64,000 bases of DNA from Paragorgia papillata (GCA_035771165.1 JAWNZC010000351.1:9197501-9261500); one strand, 5' to 3'. Shown: positions 38,801 through 41,786, numbered from the stretch's first letter. The notes: a model not told the origin generated them from the sequence alone. Translations and numbers: made by a program.

Positions 38801-39541
38801 TTTTTTAAGTGTTCTTTTATATAAGACAAACTTAATTTTCGTGTCATAGGCACTTTAAGGAAAGTTTCGTTGTTGGTTAATATTCATGCCTGCTATTAAA
38901 TAGAACTGTGATGTAAGAAAGTTAGTCACGTGAATATGACACCAAAATAGACCTTCGTGGATTTAGTAAGCTAGGTTTTAGAATATTTTGCATGATTTTA
39001 GTAAGAATTTAATGCAGACCGAGCCGTGCAATAGCACAAAATGTTTGTCCAGTGAATGGACAAAAATGCGAAGTAGATGACTTAGGCAGTACAATGGCAA
39101 TTCTACTGTATACATGCACGTGATCAATATACCCTGCCAAATACATATACTCTGATCAATATACCCTCCCAATAAATATACATTGATACTTAAAGTTATA
39201 TTAAGCAAACAATAAACGCTTTCATTCAGTGTTTTTATTCGGATAAAGATGAAATGTTGAATGGAACATTCCATCTTTCTCCTTACAAAAAATATTATTA
39301 CTCTTACATTGCACTCACTCATTCATTCATTCATTCATTCATTCATTCATTATTTGTAATCTATTGCTTGCTTATGTGTATTCTCGAATAAAAAAAGTGA
39401 ACAGAATATCGCCAGCAAATGCTAACTCTATATTTGTTTTTACTTCAGGAAACCAATTATCCTTGTGGCAGTTGCACCTCCAATTCTGTTTCTTTAGTTG
39501 TATTTATATCGACACTACTAATGTGTTCTTTTATCTGGTAA
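2154..39541 (+). CDS. CACNA2D: Voltage-gated calcium channel alpha-2/delta subunit, partial (26 exons; 5' end outside window)
   Basis: Gene-level entry; exons are listed separately. The family is an extracellular, membrane-anchored auxiliary subunit that traffics and modulates CaV1/CaV2 channels. Seen: 26 exons with GT/AG borders and matching phases, 2019 nt, 672 residues plus stop. Fragment residues 1-115 are the second half of a VWA domain, with VMVFTDGP-like strand (IMVFTDGP) carrying the expected MIDAS aspartate, then [20 protein letters not shown] and YVSVLSRPM. Residues about 150-280 are a Cache-type region ([49 protein letters not shown]). A second Cache-like strand is [15 protein letters not shown] (residues 436-450). 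The Cys-rich end is [20 protein letters not shown]. Usual family length is about 1000-1150 aa, so roughly 400 residues (signal peptide, VWA_N, the DxSxS part of MIDAS) lie upstream. Order and spacing match the family throughout. Paralogue class cannot be assigned. Confidence 0.9.
2467..2637. repeat. Foldback element related to 30116-30297
   Basis: AAAAGAAATAGAAAATGG, TGTTTATATAACCTGATGCA on the left; GTTTGTATCAGGCTAATAAA, CAGCTATTTTCTATTTCTT on the right. Confidence 0.5.
3205..3378. repeat. (GTTC)n then (GTTT)n tetramer array
   Basis: GTTC units up to about 3280, then GTTT units to 3378, with an abrupt switch. Produces the long repeat-peptide frames on both strands, which are not genes. Confidence 0.95.
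3828..3926 (+). CDS. CACNA2D: alpha-2/delta exon A2 (VWA, MIDAS Asp)
   Basis: 33 codons, phase 0/0. Contains [20 protein letters not shown]; the FTDG aspartate is the expected metal-site residue. Donor is CAG/GTTTAA. The open frame continues upstream into a Gln/Asn-rich intron read-through made by CAA repeats, which is not part of the protein. Confidence 0.88.
3985..4730. repeat. Long foldback (GGCGTGCTCCATCGAG family)
   Basis: ATAAGAAATGGTTCATGGTT then TGGCGTGCTCCATCGAG on the left, CTCAATGGAGCACGCCAAAC then CACGAACCATTTCTTTTAT on the right. A further end copy is at about 4806-4830 and another at about 56721-56760. The interior contains a hairpin around CGAGGCGTAGCCGAG. Confidence 0.6.
5105..5215. 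repeat. Half copy of the 11058-11250 repeat
   Basis: CTCGACTACGTCTCGTGGGC, CACTTTTTTGTTCTTACCAC, GTTGTGACGTCATCTGTGCA, CTATTTGTTAAATGG: about 105 bp direct match to 11145-11250. Confidence 0.65.
5579..5889. repeat. Foldback element, 311 bp
   Basis: TACCCTGCTACCCGAGCCTT ... AAGGCTCTACTCGCAGGGTA, with inner arms TAGGCTCTGCTGTATTCGTG / CACGAATACAGCAGAGCCTA. The open frames over it are shadows of the palindrome. Confidence 0.65.
5890..6907. other. Intronic, nothing recognised
   Basis: Unique-looking AT-rich intron A2-A3 sequence with no gene or clear repeat. An imperfect (CT)n(TA)n run sits later at about 7772-7801. Confidence 0.4.
6908..7004. repeat. Poly-C tract
   Basis: About 95 nt of C with a single T at about 6986. 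Gives spurious poly-Pro/poly-Gly frames. Confidence 0.95.
7182..7210 (+). other. Decayed hammerhead-like motif
   Basis: TCTGATGAAGGGCTCC...AAAACGTCAG: CTGATGA box intact, GAAAC mutated to AAAAC, stem II degraded. Preceded by AT-rich DNA, with no coding remnant seen. Confidence 0.4.
7854..7932 (+). CDS. CACNA2D: alpha-2/delta exon A3 (VWA)
   Basis: 79 nt, enters phase 0 and leaves phase 1 (AAAG/GTAAGG). Reads [20 protein letters not shown] then IACGNKG, matching the family's RVFTYLIG...CNNKG segment. Confidence 0.9.
8412..8461 (+). CDS. CACNA2D: alpha-2/delta exon A4 (VWA end)
   Basis: 50 nt, phase 1 to 0, after TTTTTCAG. Reads [17 protein letters not shown]. The donor GTTGGT is weak, but the frame joins exactly to the next exon. 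Confidence 0.85.
8529..8646. repeat. AACCCTTT palindromic element, copy 1
   Basis: TTTAACCCTTTCATGCGCAT... core CTGTCTAACGCCAGACGATT then TTACTCGTCA ...GCCATGCGCGAAAGGGTTA. Outer arms CCCTTTCATGCGC / GCGCGAAAGGG are complementary. A second copy follows 10 bp later. Confidence 0.7.
8656..8765. repeat. AACCCTTT palindromic element, copy 2 (right arm lost)
   Basis: TTAACCCTTTCATGCGCATC, core CTGTCTAGCGCCAGATGATT, ACTCGTCA...CTCGGAAAG, then it diverges to AATGATTT. Nearly identical to copy 1 except the missing right arm: a recent tandem duplication. Confidence 0.65.
8860..9075 (-). mobile_element. 5S rRNA-derived SINE
   Basis: Minus strand: TTAAGCCCAGCTGGACGGGG, TTAGTACTTGGATGGGTGAC, CGTCTGGGAATA: the 3' half of 5S rRNA. 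Then a CATGTGAGTAGAGTTTAGTT body and a GGTTTTTCGCAGGGTTCTGC tail. Best preserved copy in the window. Confidence 0.75.
9076..9720. other. Intronic; GAATATTAGAG-rich stretch
   Basis: 9225-9335 repeats GGGGAATATTAGAG-type units several times (a short imperfect tandem repeat). Otherwise nothing recognised before exon A5. Confidence 0.5.
9721..9804 (+). CDS. CACNA2D: alpha-2/delta exon A5
   Basis: 28 codons, phase 0/0, TTTTAG/ to /GTGAGT. Reads [20 protein letters not shown] and SSVYVDAS, equivalent to the family's YLHVLSRPM...W(T/S)xxYxD block closing the VWA domain. Confidence 0.92.
9805..10500. other. Intronic, palindromic fragments
   Basis: 10165-10500 holds CGGTCCG/CGGACC motifs and a partial inverted repeat (GTATGGGAAAATATCAGACC / GGTCTGATATTTTCCCGTAC). 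No coding. Confidence 0.5.
10500..12235. mobile_element. Long inverted-repeat element, 1.7 kb, no transposase seen
   Basis: Left arm about 10500-10860 and right arm about 11925-12235 are complementary: AAACATTTCTGCCAGATAGA / TCTATCTGGCAGAAATGTTT, AACAACCAGTTTGGTCAAAA / TTTTGACCAAACTGGTTGTT. The centre holds another palindrome (11058-11250) and AT-rich DNA. The short ORFs inside are not convincing. Lies in the 3.4-kb intron A5-A6. Confidence 0.6.
11058..11250. repeat. Palindrome related to 5105-5215
   Basis: GATTCCATTTTTTTGTTGTC ... GACAACGGCAAAATGGAATC; the right half (CGTCTCGTGGGCCACTTTTT through TTCTTACCACGTTGTGACGT) is nearly identical to 5109-5215. Confidence 0.65.
12750..12935. repeat. 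Foldback MITE (TAGACCACTTTCAT), copy 1
   Basis: TAGACCACTTTCATAAAGG ... CTATTATGAAAGTGGTCTA with arms sharing TTTATGTGCATCT and GGCC(A/T)GAAAGG. Same family as 41077-41269. Confidence 0.7.
13187..13243 (+). CDS. CACNA2D: alpha-2/delta exon A6
   Basis: 19 codons, phase 0/0. Reads [19 protein letters not shown], the family's 'T(T/V)(A/S)MPVF' strand leading into the Cache domain. Donor GTAGGT. Confidence 0.88.
13855..14215. repeat. Inverted pair of Penelope-type terminal segments
   Basis: About 85 bp (start AAGAAATATTATTGCCCAGC at 13858) is repeated inverted, ending about 14212. The interior holds short GGTGACA-type repeats (AGGTGACAGACAAGGTGACA). The left arm carries the hammerhead. Paired inverted pLTR-like ends are typical of Penelope remnants. 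Confidence 0.6.
13926..13962 (-). ncRNA. Hammerhead-ribozyme motif, intact core
   Basis: Minus strand: ACT-CTGATGA-T-GTTAC-GTGTA-GTAAC-GAA-ACGT-T-AGT. Stem II is a perfect GTTAC/GTAAC helix, stem III is the minimal palindrome ACGT, and stem I is short (ACT/AGT). It lies in the left arm of an inverted repeat whose right arm (about 14127-14212) keeps only GTAAC-GAAACGTTAGT. Confidence 0.65.
14860..15332. repeat. 473-bp foldback MITE
   Basis: Arms AGTGGTTCTCTGATGAAAAT and ATTTTCATCAGAGAACCACT continue complementary for about 200 bp each (TAATCCTAAAGAT, CACGTGTGGAAGTT-type). No coding. The CTGATGA here is not hammerhead-like: no GAAAC box follows. Confidence 0.7.
15333..15650. mobile_element. 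pogo/Tigger-like MITE
   Basis: Inverted ends TACAGTCGAACCGGATGTTC and GAACATCCGGTTTGACTGTA, TA target sites, arms about 100 bp (ATCGAACTTCACATAA / TTATGCGAAGTTCGAT near the centre). CAGTC(A/G)AACC is a pogo-type TIR start. Abuts another MITE at 15332. Confidence 0.7.
15769..15846 (+). CDS. CACNA2D: alpha-2/delta exon A7 (Cache start)
   Basis: 26 codons, phase 0/0. Reads [20 protein letters not shown] then LFDQAL. LGV-G-DVPL is the Cache entry motif (family: LLGVVGSDVALREL). Donor GTAGGA. Confidence 0.92.
15964..16195. repeat. Inverted pair of CGTCGAAACGTTGTC-type ends
   Basis: Left copy (minus) and right copy (plus) both read GACTTGAAAATGA(C/T)GTTATAGG...TCGTCGAAACGTTGTCAC then TTTTTTAATAAAATGTT. 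The GAAACGT box resembles the Penelope/hammerhead ends elsewhere in the window, but a CTGATGA box is missing. Between exons A7 and A8. Confidence 0.5.
16237..16311 (+). CDS. CACNA2D: alpha-2/delta exon A8 (Cache core)
   Basis: 25 codons, phase 0/0, AATAG/ to /GTAAGT. Reads [20 protein letters not shown] then ALQTT, the hallmark GY-F---NNG-I--HP-L strand pair of Cache domains. Confidence 0.93.
16589..16620 (+). other. Decayed hammerhead-like motif
   Basis: CTCTGATGAAGGGCTTTGC...ATCCGTCAGTG: CTGATGA box intact, the GAAAC box altered to GATCC. Confidence 0.4.
16805..16876. repeat. (TAAAC)n pentamer array (SINE tail)
   Basis: About 14 units ACTAA/TTTAG; the 3' tail of the minus-strand SINE ending at 16805. 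Confidence 0.9.
16805..17141 (-). mobile_element. tRNA-derived SINE with (TTTAG)n tail
   Basis: Minus strand head GTGGTACAGTGGTTAGCGCA (A box) and ACCCGGGTTCAATTCCTG (B box); body GTTACTCCGGTTTCCTCCGG; it ends in an uninterrupted (TTTAG)n tail that is the pentamer repeat at 16805-16876. Intron A8-A9. Confidence 0.75.
17467..17550 (+). CDS. CACNA2D: alpha-2/delta exon A9
   Basis: 28 codons, phase 0/0, GTAG/ to /GTAAGC. Reads [20 protein letters not shown] then [15 protein letters not shown] corresponds to the family's (S/V)VDLSEVE. The open frame runs on into an intronic hairpin. Confidence 0.88.
17731..18132. repeat. MITE with repeated CCGGTATCGTGTAAACG motif
   Basis: GTTTACACGATACCGG ... 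CCGGCATCGTGTAAACG; the motif recurs internally on both strands (about 17790, 17890, 18040). Just upstream, 17600-17690 holds a perfect hairpin GCAGACTGCTGCTCGAC / GTCGAGCAGCAGTCTGC. Confidence 0.6.
18363..18754. mobile_element. hAT-type non-autonomous element with perfect 8-bp TSD
   Basis: TIRs TAGAGATGAGCCGAT and ATCGGCTCATCTCTA, flanked by ATTGAAAT at 18355-18362 and 18755-18762. The interior is rich in CGATTAATCGG motifs and has no ORF. Intron A9-A10. Confidence 0.85.
19025..19105 (+). CDS. CACNA2D: alpha-2/delta exon A10
   Basis: 27 codons, phase 0/0. Reads [20 protein letters not shown] then AKFSNDE, equivalent to LRxxMIxxxTGxxxxxV in the family. Donor GTGAGA. Confidence 0.88.
19165..19236. 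repeat. (GTTTT)n pentamer array
   Basis: TTTTG units about 60-70 bp after exon A10; the sixth pentamer locus in the window. Confidence 0.85.
19787..19854 (+). CDS. CACNA2D: alpha-2/delta exon A11
   Basis: 68 nt, phase 0 to 2, TTTGCAG/ to /GTATGA. Reads [20 protein letters not shown] then PL(R). Y(F/Y)(F/Y)T-I-DTP-- is a strongly conserved family signature. Confidence 0.93.
20377..20426 (+). CDS. CACNA2D: alpha-2/delta exon A12
   Basis: 50 nt, phase 2 to 1, CTTGCAG/ to /GTAATT. Reads (R)[16 protein letters not shown], equivalent to the family's (F)SLGVVLS strand after DTP. Confidence 0.9.
20659..20728 (+). CDS. CACNA2D: alpha-2/delta exon A13
   Basis: 70 nt, phase 1 to 2, TCTCAG/ to /GTGAGT. 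Reads [20 protein letters not shown] then KSG; one NxT/S sequon (NET). A poly-G tract begins about 60 bp into the next intron. Confidence 0.83.
21376..21429 (+). CDS. CACNA2D: alpha-2/delta exon A14
   Basis: 54 nt, phase 2/2, TTTAAG/ to /GTAAGG. Reads [17 protein letters not shown](R), a short strand exon in the variable region between the two Cache-like segments. Confidence 0.8.
21470..21572. repeat. AACNCTTT palindromic element, copy 3
   Basis: Opposite core orientation: AATAAAATCGTCTGGCGTTA then GCCAGAATAAAAT. Arms AACACTTTGAGGC / GCTTCAAAAGTGTT are complementary but differ from copy 1. Between exons A14 and A15. Confidence 0.65.
21673..21835. repeat. Palindromic hairpin element
   Basis: GTAATAGCATGGTTTCGAGT ... 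ACTCGAAACCATGCTATTAC with centre GAGTCCGAAGGACGAA. Intron A14-A15. Confidence 0.65.
22860..23570 (-). mobile_element. Penelope-like retroelement remnant (GIY-YIG endonuclease end plus hammerhead)
   Basis: Minus-strand frame 23552-23361 encodes [40 protein letters not shown] and [13 protein letters not shown], the GIY-YIG endonuclease of Penelope-like elements (IVY...YVG...R). One frameshift follows SSFRNPKGQ, after which [17 protein letters not shown] continues in another frame near 23345. No reverse transcriptase is seen upstream, so it is 5'-truncated. A hammerhead ribozyme lies about 300 bp downstream on the same strand. Sits in intron A14-A15. Confidence 0.8.
22913..22976 (-). ncRNA. Type I hammerhead ribozyme (Penelope-associated)
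   Basis: On the minus strand: stem I TAATCAC pairs with GTGATTA (7 bp). Core CTGATGA is followed by stem II GTGTGGTAAGC paired with GCTTACC-TGCC-ATAC (one bulge), then GAA. Stem III is the palindrome ACAAATTTGT, and a single A precedes the predicted cleavage site. All invariant core positions (CUGAUGA, GAAA, UH) are present. Confidence 0.8.
24136..24230 (+). CDS. CACNA2D: alpha-2/delta exon A15
   Basis: 95 nt, phase 2 to 1, ATTTAG/ to /GTAATG. Reads [20 protein letters not shown] then [11 protein letters not shown]. FxxLxxxx-Y-D-ITV is compatible with the family's region near the alpha2/delta processing site. Long Penelope-bearing intron upstream. Confidence 0.78.
24680..24965. repeat. Minisatellite, unit about 45 bp, about 6 copies
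   Basis: Units of the form GACCGTTGCCTATTTGTTTT then TAAATG(A/G)AAGAAAAGATGTTT, imperfect. Intron A15-A16. Confidence 0.7.
25193..25276 (+). CDS. CACNA2D: alpha-2/delta exon A16
   Basis: 84 nt, phase 1/1, ACTGAAG/ to /GTATCG. Reads [20 protein letters not shown] then GTSLNLA, equivalent to the family's strand with pattern V-AS-A before VGF. Sequon at NAS. Confidence 0.78.
25577..25641 (+). CDS. CACNA2D: alpha-2/delta exon A17
   Basis: 65 nt, phase 1 to 0, GTTTAG/ to /GTAATG. Reads [20 protein letters not shown] then TK; VGFxxxxxxFxxxF is the family's 'AGVQMKLEFLQRKF' segment leading to the second Cache-like fold. Confidence 0.86.
25690..25812. repeat. Hairpin element (ATGGATGT...ACATCCAT), copy 1
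   Basis: ACATGGATGTACGGCAATAT, GAAATTTATTTCGAGTGTTG, GATATCTCAC / GTGAGATATCC, ACATCCATGT. Same family as 34741-34871. Confidence 0.6.
26728..27206. mobile_element. hAT-type non-autonomous element
   Basis: TIRs CAGTGGCGGATCAAG and CTTGATCCGCCCCTG with flanking AACTAGTG / AACTAGTC (8-bp TSD, one mismatch). Contains a G tract (27125-27142). A truncated relative end, AAATCCGCCCCTGACC, is at about 63613. Confidence 0.75.
27374..27412 (+). CDS. CACNA2D: alpha-2/delta microexon A18
   Basis: 13 codons, phase 0/0, CTTTAG/ to /GTACAG. Reads [13 protein letters not shown]; the cysteine sits where the family has a disulfide Cys before the YxCF strand. Short but in frame with both neighbours. Confidence 0.72.
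27611..28037. repeat. Foldback MITE, 427 bp
   Basis: CCTTTAAGGTCAACTCAAGG ... CCTTGAGTTGACCTTTAAG with inner complementary TTTATAC/AAAGTATGG-like segments and GTTTGTGACGTAAACAG. Intron A18-A19. Confidence 0.6.
29046..29135 (-). mobile_element. 5S-derived SINE, tail fragment
   Basis: Minus strand CATGTGAATAAAGTTGTTAA, CTCCAGTGCTCCGGAGGGTT, TCCCTTCCTCCGTAAAATCA: the body/tail of the 8860-9075 family without the 5S head. Ends about 40 bp before exon A19. Confidence 0.55.
29176..29244 (+). CDS. CACNA2D: alpha-2/delta exon A19 (second Cache-like strand)
   Basis: 23 codons, phase 0/0, TTTTAG/ to /GTAGAT. Reads [20 protein letters not shown] then DSE, matching the family's (D)CF-IDNNGFI-IS strand. 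Confidence 0.9.
29289..29320 (+). other. Decayed hammerhead-like motif
   Basis: TCTGACGAAGGGCCTTCGCT then CGAAACGTTAGA: GAAACGTTAG box intact, CTGATGA mutated to CTGACGA. Lies 45 bp downstream of exon A19. A more decayed relative is at about 30027-30056. Confidence 0.4.
29733..29830 (+). CDS. CACNA2D: alpha-2/delta exon A20
   Basis: 98 nt, phase 0 to 2, TTCATAG/ to /GTAGGT. Reads [20 protein letters not shown] then [21 protein letters not shown] is the family's TGRFLGEVDGAVLTQL block. Confidence 0.92.
30116..30297. repeat. Foldback element, 182 bp
   Basis: GAAATAGAAAACATTTTCCG, GTTTCCATAGAGTTATAGAG / CTATAACTCTATGGGAAC, AAATGTTTTCTATTTC; centre GAGCCCGCAGGGCGAG. A related element with GAAATAGAAAA / TTTTCTATTTCTT ends lies at 2467-2637. 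Confidence 0.65.
30605..30733 (+). CDS. CACNA2D: alpha-2/delta exon A21
   Basis: 129 nt, phase 2/2, TTTTTAG/ to /GTAAGC. Reads [42 protein letters not shown](W). The Y-x-C, P-hydrophobic and W positions match the family's YD-Q--C...W segment. Confidence 0.88.
31225..31475. repeat. Foldback element
   Basis: GAGTTTGAATAACGG / CCGTTATTCAAACTC, CAGCGGAGTTTTCTTTTCAA / TTGAAAAGAAAATTCCGCTG, centre TGACGTCATATCGTCA / TGACGATATGACGTC. Confidence 0.65.
31573..31701. repeat. AACNCTTT palindromic element, copy 4
   Basis: Core TTTTACTCTGGCTAACGCCA then GACTATTTTACTCGTCAA. Arms CCCTTTCAACGCC / GGTCGCCAACGGGTTA partly complementary. Intron A21-A22. Confidence 0.55.
31999..32025 (+). CDS. CACNA2D: alpha-2/delta microexon A22
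   Basis: 27 nt, phase 2/2, AATTAG/ to /GTAAGT. Encodes (W)FIAQLNLY(N), equivalent to the WLLQELVLFL helix of mammalian members. The phase fits both neighbours. Confidence 0.75.
32400..32565. mobile_element. Short MITE, TIR TAGAGCGTTTTCA
   Basis: TAGAGCGTTTTCATCTGACG ... GTGAGTGAAAACGCTCTA flanked by TA. Contains GGCGGCCATATTGGTGTAC twice. Intron A22-A23. Confidence 0.65.
32843..32874 (+). CDS. CACNA2D: alpha-2/delta microexon A23
   Basis: 32 nt, phase 2 to 1, CTTACAG/ to /GTAAGG. Encodes (N)[10 protein letters not shown]. Short, accepted because splice sites and phase connect A22 to A24. Confidence 0.7.
33092..33672. repeat. Outer foldback holding two nested elements
   Basis: GGCCTGGTTTCCATAAAGGC ... 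GATCTTATGGAAACCAGGCG. Inside: 33282-33468, GTAATCAAACGAGAACGCAA / GTTCTCGTTTGATTAGGGC; then AACNCTTT copy 5 at 33468-33572. Confidence 0.6.
33468..33572. repeat. AACNCTTT palindromic element, copy 5
   Basis: Core ATTCTGGCTAACGCCAGACG then ATTTTATTCATC. Arms TTAACTCTTTCCTCCTGTCC / GGACAGGAATGAGTTAA complementary over about 17 bp. Nested inside larger foldbacks. Confidence 0.65.
33676..33945. repeat. Foldback MITE (GCCAATAGGCGAG)
   Basis: GCCAATAGGCGAGTTTCAGG then GTGTTGCGCGC ... GCGCGCAACACCCTGAAACT then CGCCTATTAGGC. Four bases from the preceding nested cluster. Confidence 0.7.
34215..34313 (+). CDS. CACNA2D: alpha-2/delta exon A24
   Basis: 99 nt, phase 1/1, TTTTAG/ to /GTAATT. Reads [20 protein letters not shown] then [13 protein letters not shown], with sequons NVT and NIT. 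Corresponds to the C(D/N)-xxPxFV segment before the final Cys-rich exon. Confidence 0.82.
34478..34516 (-). ncRNA. Hammerhead-ribozyme motif, intact core
   Basis: Minus strand: ACT-CTGATGA-A-GTTGC-TATAGTT-GCAAC-GAA-ACGT-T-AGT. Stem II GTTGC/GCAAC, minimal stem III ACGT and stem I ACT/AGT, the same layout as 13926-13962 but with a different stem II sequence. Confidence 0.62.
34741..34871. repeat. Hairpin element (ATGGATGT...ACATCCAT), copy 2
   Basis: TACATGGATG, AATATGAAATTTATTTCTCA, centre CACTCGTTCGCTTCGCTCAC, GAGATAAATTTCATATTTCC, CATCCATGTA. Confidence 0.65.
34936..35025. repeat. (TTAAA)n pentamer array
   Basis: About 17 uninterrupted AAATT units in intron A24-A25. Confidence 0.95.
35227..35432 (+). 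CDS. CACNA2D: alpha-2/delta exon A25 (Cys-rich C-terminus; end ambiguous)
   Basis: Starts phase 1 after TTGACAG. Reads [40 protein letters not shown] and [17 protein letters not shown], matching the family's C--C-K-FVV--IPNSNLLLLV. Two endings are possible: read-through to TAG at 35430-35432 (adds [11 protein letters not shown]), or use of a weak GTAGAA donor after 35396 (phase 0) to join A26. I prefer the splice because family members end with a hydrophobic GPI-type tail. AATAAA at about 35802 could serve the short form. Confidence 0.85.
35520..35790. repeat. Imperfect (TCA)n then (GGT/TGT)n stretch
   Basis: CATCATCATCATCATT then GTTGTTGTTGTTG and GGTGGTGGGTGGTGG runs just 3' of the A25 stop. 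Likely part of the 3' UTR or of the A25-A26 intron. Confidence 0.7.
36231..37020 (+). mobile_element. Mariner-like element remnant with DUF4817-type HTH
   Basis: Ends are TACAGGGTGTCCCAAAA (36231) and TTGGGGGACACCCTGTATA (37002-37020), 11-16 bp TIRs next to TA. An inverted end (GGGACACCCTGTA) also occurs inside at about 36342-36354. Plus frame 36710-36988 begins [20 protein letters not shown] then [17 protein letters not shown], like the helix-turn-helix N-terminus (DUF4817) of insect/cnidarian mariner-type transposases. It then runs into non-homologous sequence; no DDE/D domain. About 150 bp (36390-36530) is repeated at 36836-36970. Confidence 0.6.
37104..37724. repeat. Long palindrome (AAAATAGATATCGTTAG family), copy 1
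   Basis: AAGGTCTTCGTTAAGGTTCG ... CCTTAACGAAGACCTTAAG; inner arms CTCTCAATTCGTCAGAATTT / AAATTCTGACGAGTTGAGAG. Open frames across it are mirrored in copy 2 and are judged non-coding. Confidence 0.65.
37985..38128 (-). mobile_element. tRNA-derived SINE (family S2), copy 1
   Basis: Minus strand CCCCGTAGCTCAATGGTTAG AGCGTC... head, GGTTTGAGGAGTCCCGC degenerate B box, then GGGAACTCAGAAAATTGTTC and TAGCTCGAAGAACATTTACA. Inverted relative to copy 2. Confidence 0.65.
38222..38341 (+). mobile_element. tRNA-derived SINE (family S2), copy 2
   Basis: CAGTAGCTCAATGGTTATAA CGTC head, GGATTCGAGACCCGCTTGGG, then AACTCAGAAAAAAATAGCTC and GAAGAACATTTACACTCAAT, the same end as copy 1. Confidence 0.65.
38643..38858. 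repeat. Foldback MITE (TTTAAAGTGCTTATGACA)
   Basis: TTAAAGTGCTTATGACATGA, AGTTTGTCTTAT ... ATAAGACAAACTTAATTTTC then GTGTCATAGGCACTTTAA. Confidence 0.65.
39318..39352. repeat. (ATTC)n tetramer array
   Basis: About 9 units of CATT/ATTC about 100 bp upstream of candidate exon A26. Confidence 0.9.
39449..39541 (+). CDS. CACNA2D: alpha-2/delta candidate terminal exon A26 (hydrophobic tail)
   Basis: 31 codons in phase 0 after TTTACTTCAG, ending TAA. Reads [20 protein letters not shown] then [13 protein letters not shown]-x-C motif followed by about 16 hydrophobic residues and a stop looks like the family's CGG plus hydrophobic GPI-signal tail. AATAAA lies at about 39721. It is 4 kb from A25 and depends on a weak donor, and an intermediate exon could be missing. 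Confidence 0.55.
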   Translation, partial: ETNYPCGSCTSNSVSLVVFISTLLMCSFIW

Positions 39542-40543
39542 CATTTGTAAATAACGAGTTCTTATATATAGCTGTGCATGTACATTGTAGTTCATGCCAC
39601 TGTTAGCAATGTTGTAATTAATTTCTCGTCACTTCTATGTTACGTTTTAAGCTGATTTTACTAATTTTACTGCAATTTAATTTTGTAAAATAATTGATTG
39701 TAAGTCAAATTAATCCACCAAATAAAACTTTTATCAAAATAGAAATAAGTGGAATGGAACTGGAATTTGTTATTGTAGGTCTATAAGTTCCTGGCACCGT
39801 GGTCGGGCTAAGCTGTGTACAGCTCCTTTGGAGTGTCCATCTCAAAGTGCCTTGCCAAGAGTAATGTGCGTGTTCGTGGGTATATTAAGGCTGTTTTCCA
39901 CTAGGCGATATTTTTCGAGCGAAGCGACCTTTTGATTTTGTCTTGGCTAATTAGTTTCACCTGAGAGCTTATACGAGACAAAACCAATATTGTCGACCAA
40001 ACAAATATGAGTCTCAGAACAAAAGAACATGGCAATACATTTCTCCAGTTAATCTTCACACATGCTTTGAAGACCTATAAATAATCTTTTTTGTACCAAC
40101 CAACAAGCTTTTGTTTACAGGATACCGTCAAGAGTTCTGGCGGGCAACAATTGCAATATTATTGACCGACTGGGCAATAAGTTCTCAATTGTTGCCCGCT
40201 CGGTCTACGAAGCCAGGCGAAATGTTTTGGTAAGTCTTTTTTGTGACTTTCCCTTGATAAACGTCGAAATTATCCAACGAAAACCCAGCTATATAACAAA
40301 GCACTTAATGTCTGATCCCTCGGGAAACAGTTAGAAACAAGTAGATCGAGAAACCATGAGCGAAGAAAACTGAGACGGCTGAAAGAAGATGCTAATATGT
40401 CAAGTGCCTATTTTTACTTTATTTTATGTCAAATGTATTTACAAAATGAGTGACCGTTATGTATCGGAGTATACATTATTGCGATACAGAACGAACACGA
40501 ATTTTGTAGTTTGAGAAGCTATACCATACACTCGAAAGCCGTT

Positions 40544-40633
40544 TATTTGATTTGAAAACACCGAGAAGTGTGTTGAAAAACGAGGCGTAGTCGAGTTTTT
40601 TAACTCACTTCGAGGTGTTTTTAAATCAAATAA
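40544..40633. repeat. Palindromic hairpin element
   Basis: TATTTGATTTGAAAACACCG ... GGTGTTTTTAAATCAAATA with centre ACGAGGCGTAGTCGAGT. Confidence 0.65.
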
Positions 40634-41076
40634 ATATAGTAAACTGCTTCTCGTCGTGTCGAGGGTGTATCACGCCAGAAAAAGTGTATCCCATGCGATT
40701 TTTTGGGACTTTTCAATTTTGGGAGTTTTGAGGGAATTTTTGAGATTTTGGGGGGAATTTTTAGAATTTTTTTTGGTGATTTTCTGAGCTTTGTTGACAT
40801 TTTTGCGGATTGTTGGGATTTTCGGATTTTAAAGTGTGATACACCCCTCGATCGGTGTCACTTGCAAGTTTACTTCATCAACGTCAGTCTGTCTTTGTGC
40901 TTCTATTAGAGCATTTGCGCAATTCAATGACATTAAACAAGGGTTTTCATATAGCATTGTATACAGGAGCTATACAATAATGTGGCCACTTTTGATCCCA
41001 ACTGGGCAAAATCAAGATGGCGGTTAAAGTGACTAAGTTGGCGAAAGCCAAGAGGGTGCATGTTTCTTTGAGAAAA

Positions 41077-41269
41077 TAGACCACTTTCATAATAGCGATT
41101 AATTTAAATATTCTTTTATGTGCATCTTAATAAGTCTTTCTCGCCTCGTTTGTGTGTCCGCAATCGAAAAGAGTTTTTTGCTTCATAACGAGGCCAGAAA
41201 GACTTATTTAGAAGCACATAAAAGAATATTCCTTTGAATATTCCTTGTTTCCCTTATGGAAGTGGTCTA
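41077..41269. repeat. Foldback MITE (TAGACCACTTTCAT), copy 2
   Basis: TAGACCACTTTCATAATAGC ... CCCTTATGGAAGTGGTCTA; internal arms TTTTATGTGCATCTTAATAA / AGAAGCACATAAAAGAATAT. Confidence 0.7.
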
Positions 41270-41786
41270 TTGCTGCTTTGAATTAACAGAAAAGGAGAAT
41301 ACATTCAAGACAGAAGTGTTTTTGATAGTTTCGGTTGGCTATTAAAGCCATTCACCAGAGTTAACGGCCAGCCGTGGGGCAGTGTTTGTTTATTTTTACC
41401 AATCGACGTCAACGGTAAACAAAAGTATTTCTACAAAACATTTAGCTTATCTTGTGAAATTCATGAATAATTAATGAGGTTAAGAACGAATCCTAACGCG
41501 GCATTCAAGTCACATGACTAACATAATAAATCTCAATAAAGGTCGAGTATCTAAAAGCATGGGGAGGGCTTGAAAAGTAACAGGGAAAACATGGGGTTAG
41601 TGAATAGAATTAAAAGAACAATGATGTAGTTTTCGAGCTAATTAATTCATTAACTTTCATACAGATTTCTTACTGAGCTAATTAATTCATTAACTTTGAT
41701 ACAGATTTCACACTCAAACCTCCCGCGACTGCAAGAAAATATTACACACTTACAACAATTTAAACCAAATATCTAGCAAGCAAGAG

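Larger units (their letters stand above)
39542..41786. other. Intergenic between gene 1 and the Crypton-like gene
   Basis: Holds the 40544 hairpin and 41077 MITE described separately, plus a direct duplication of AGCTAATTAATTCATTAACT (41636-41708). 40690-40830 is a G/T-rich GGGATTTT-like run. No gene seen. Confidence 0.5.
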
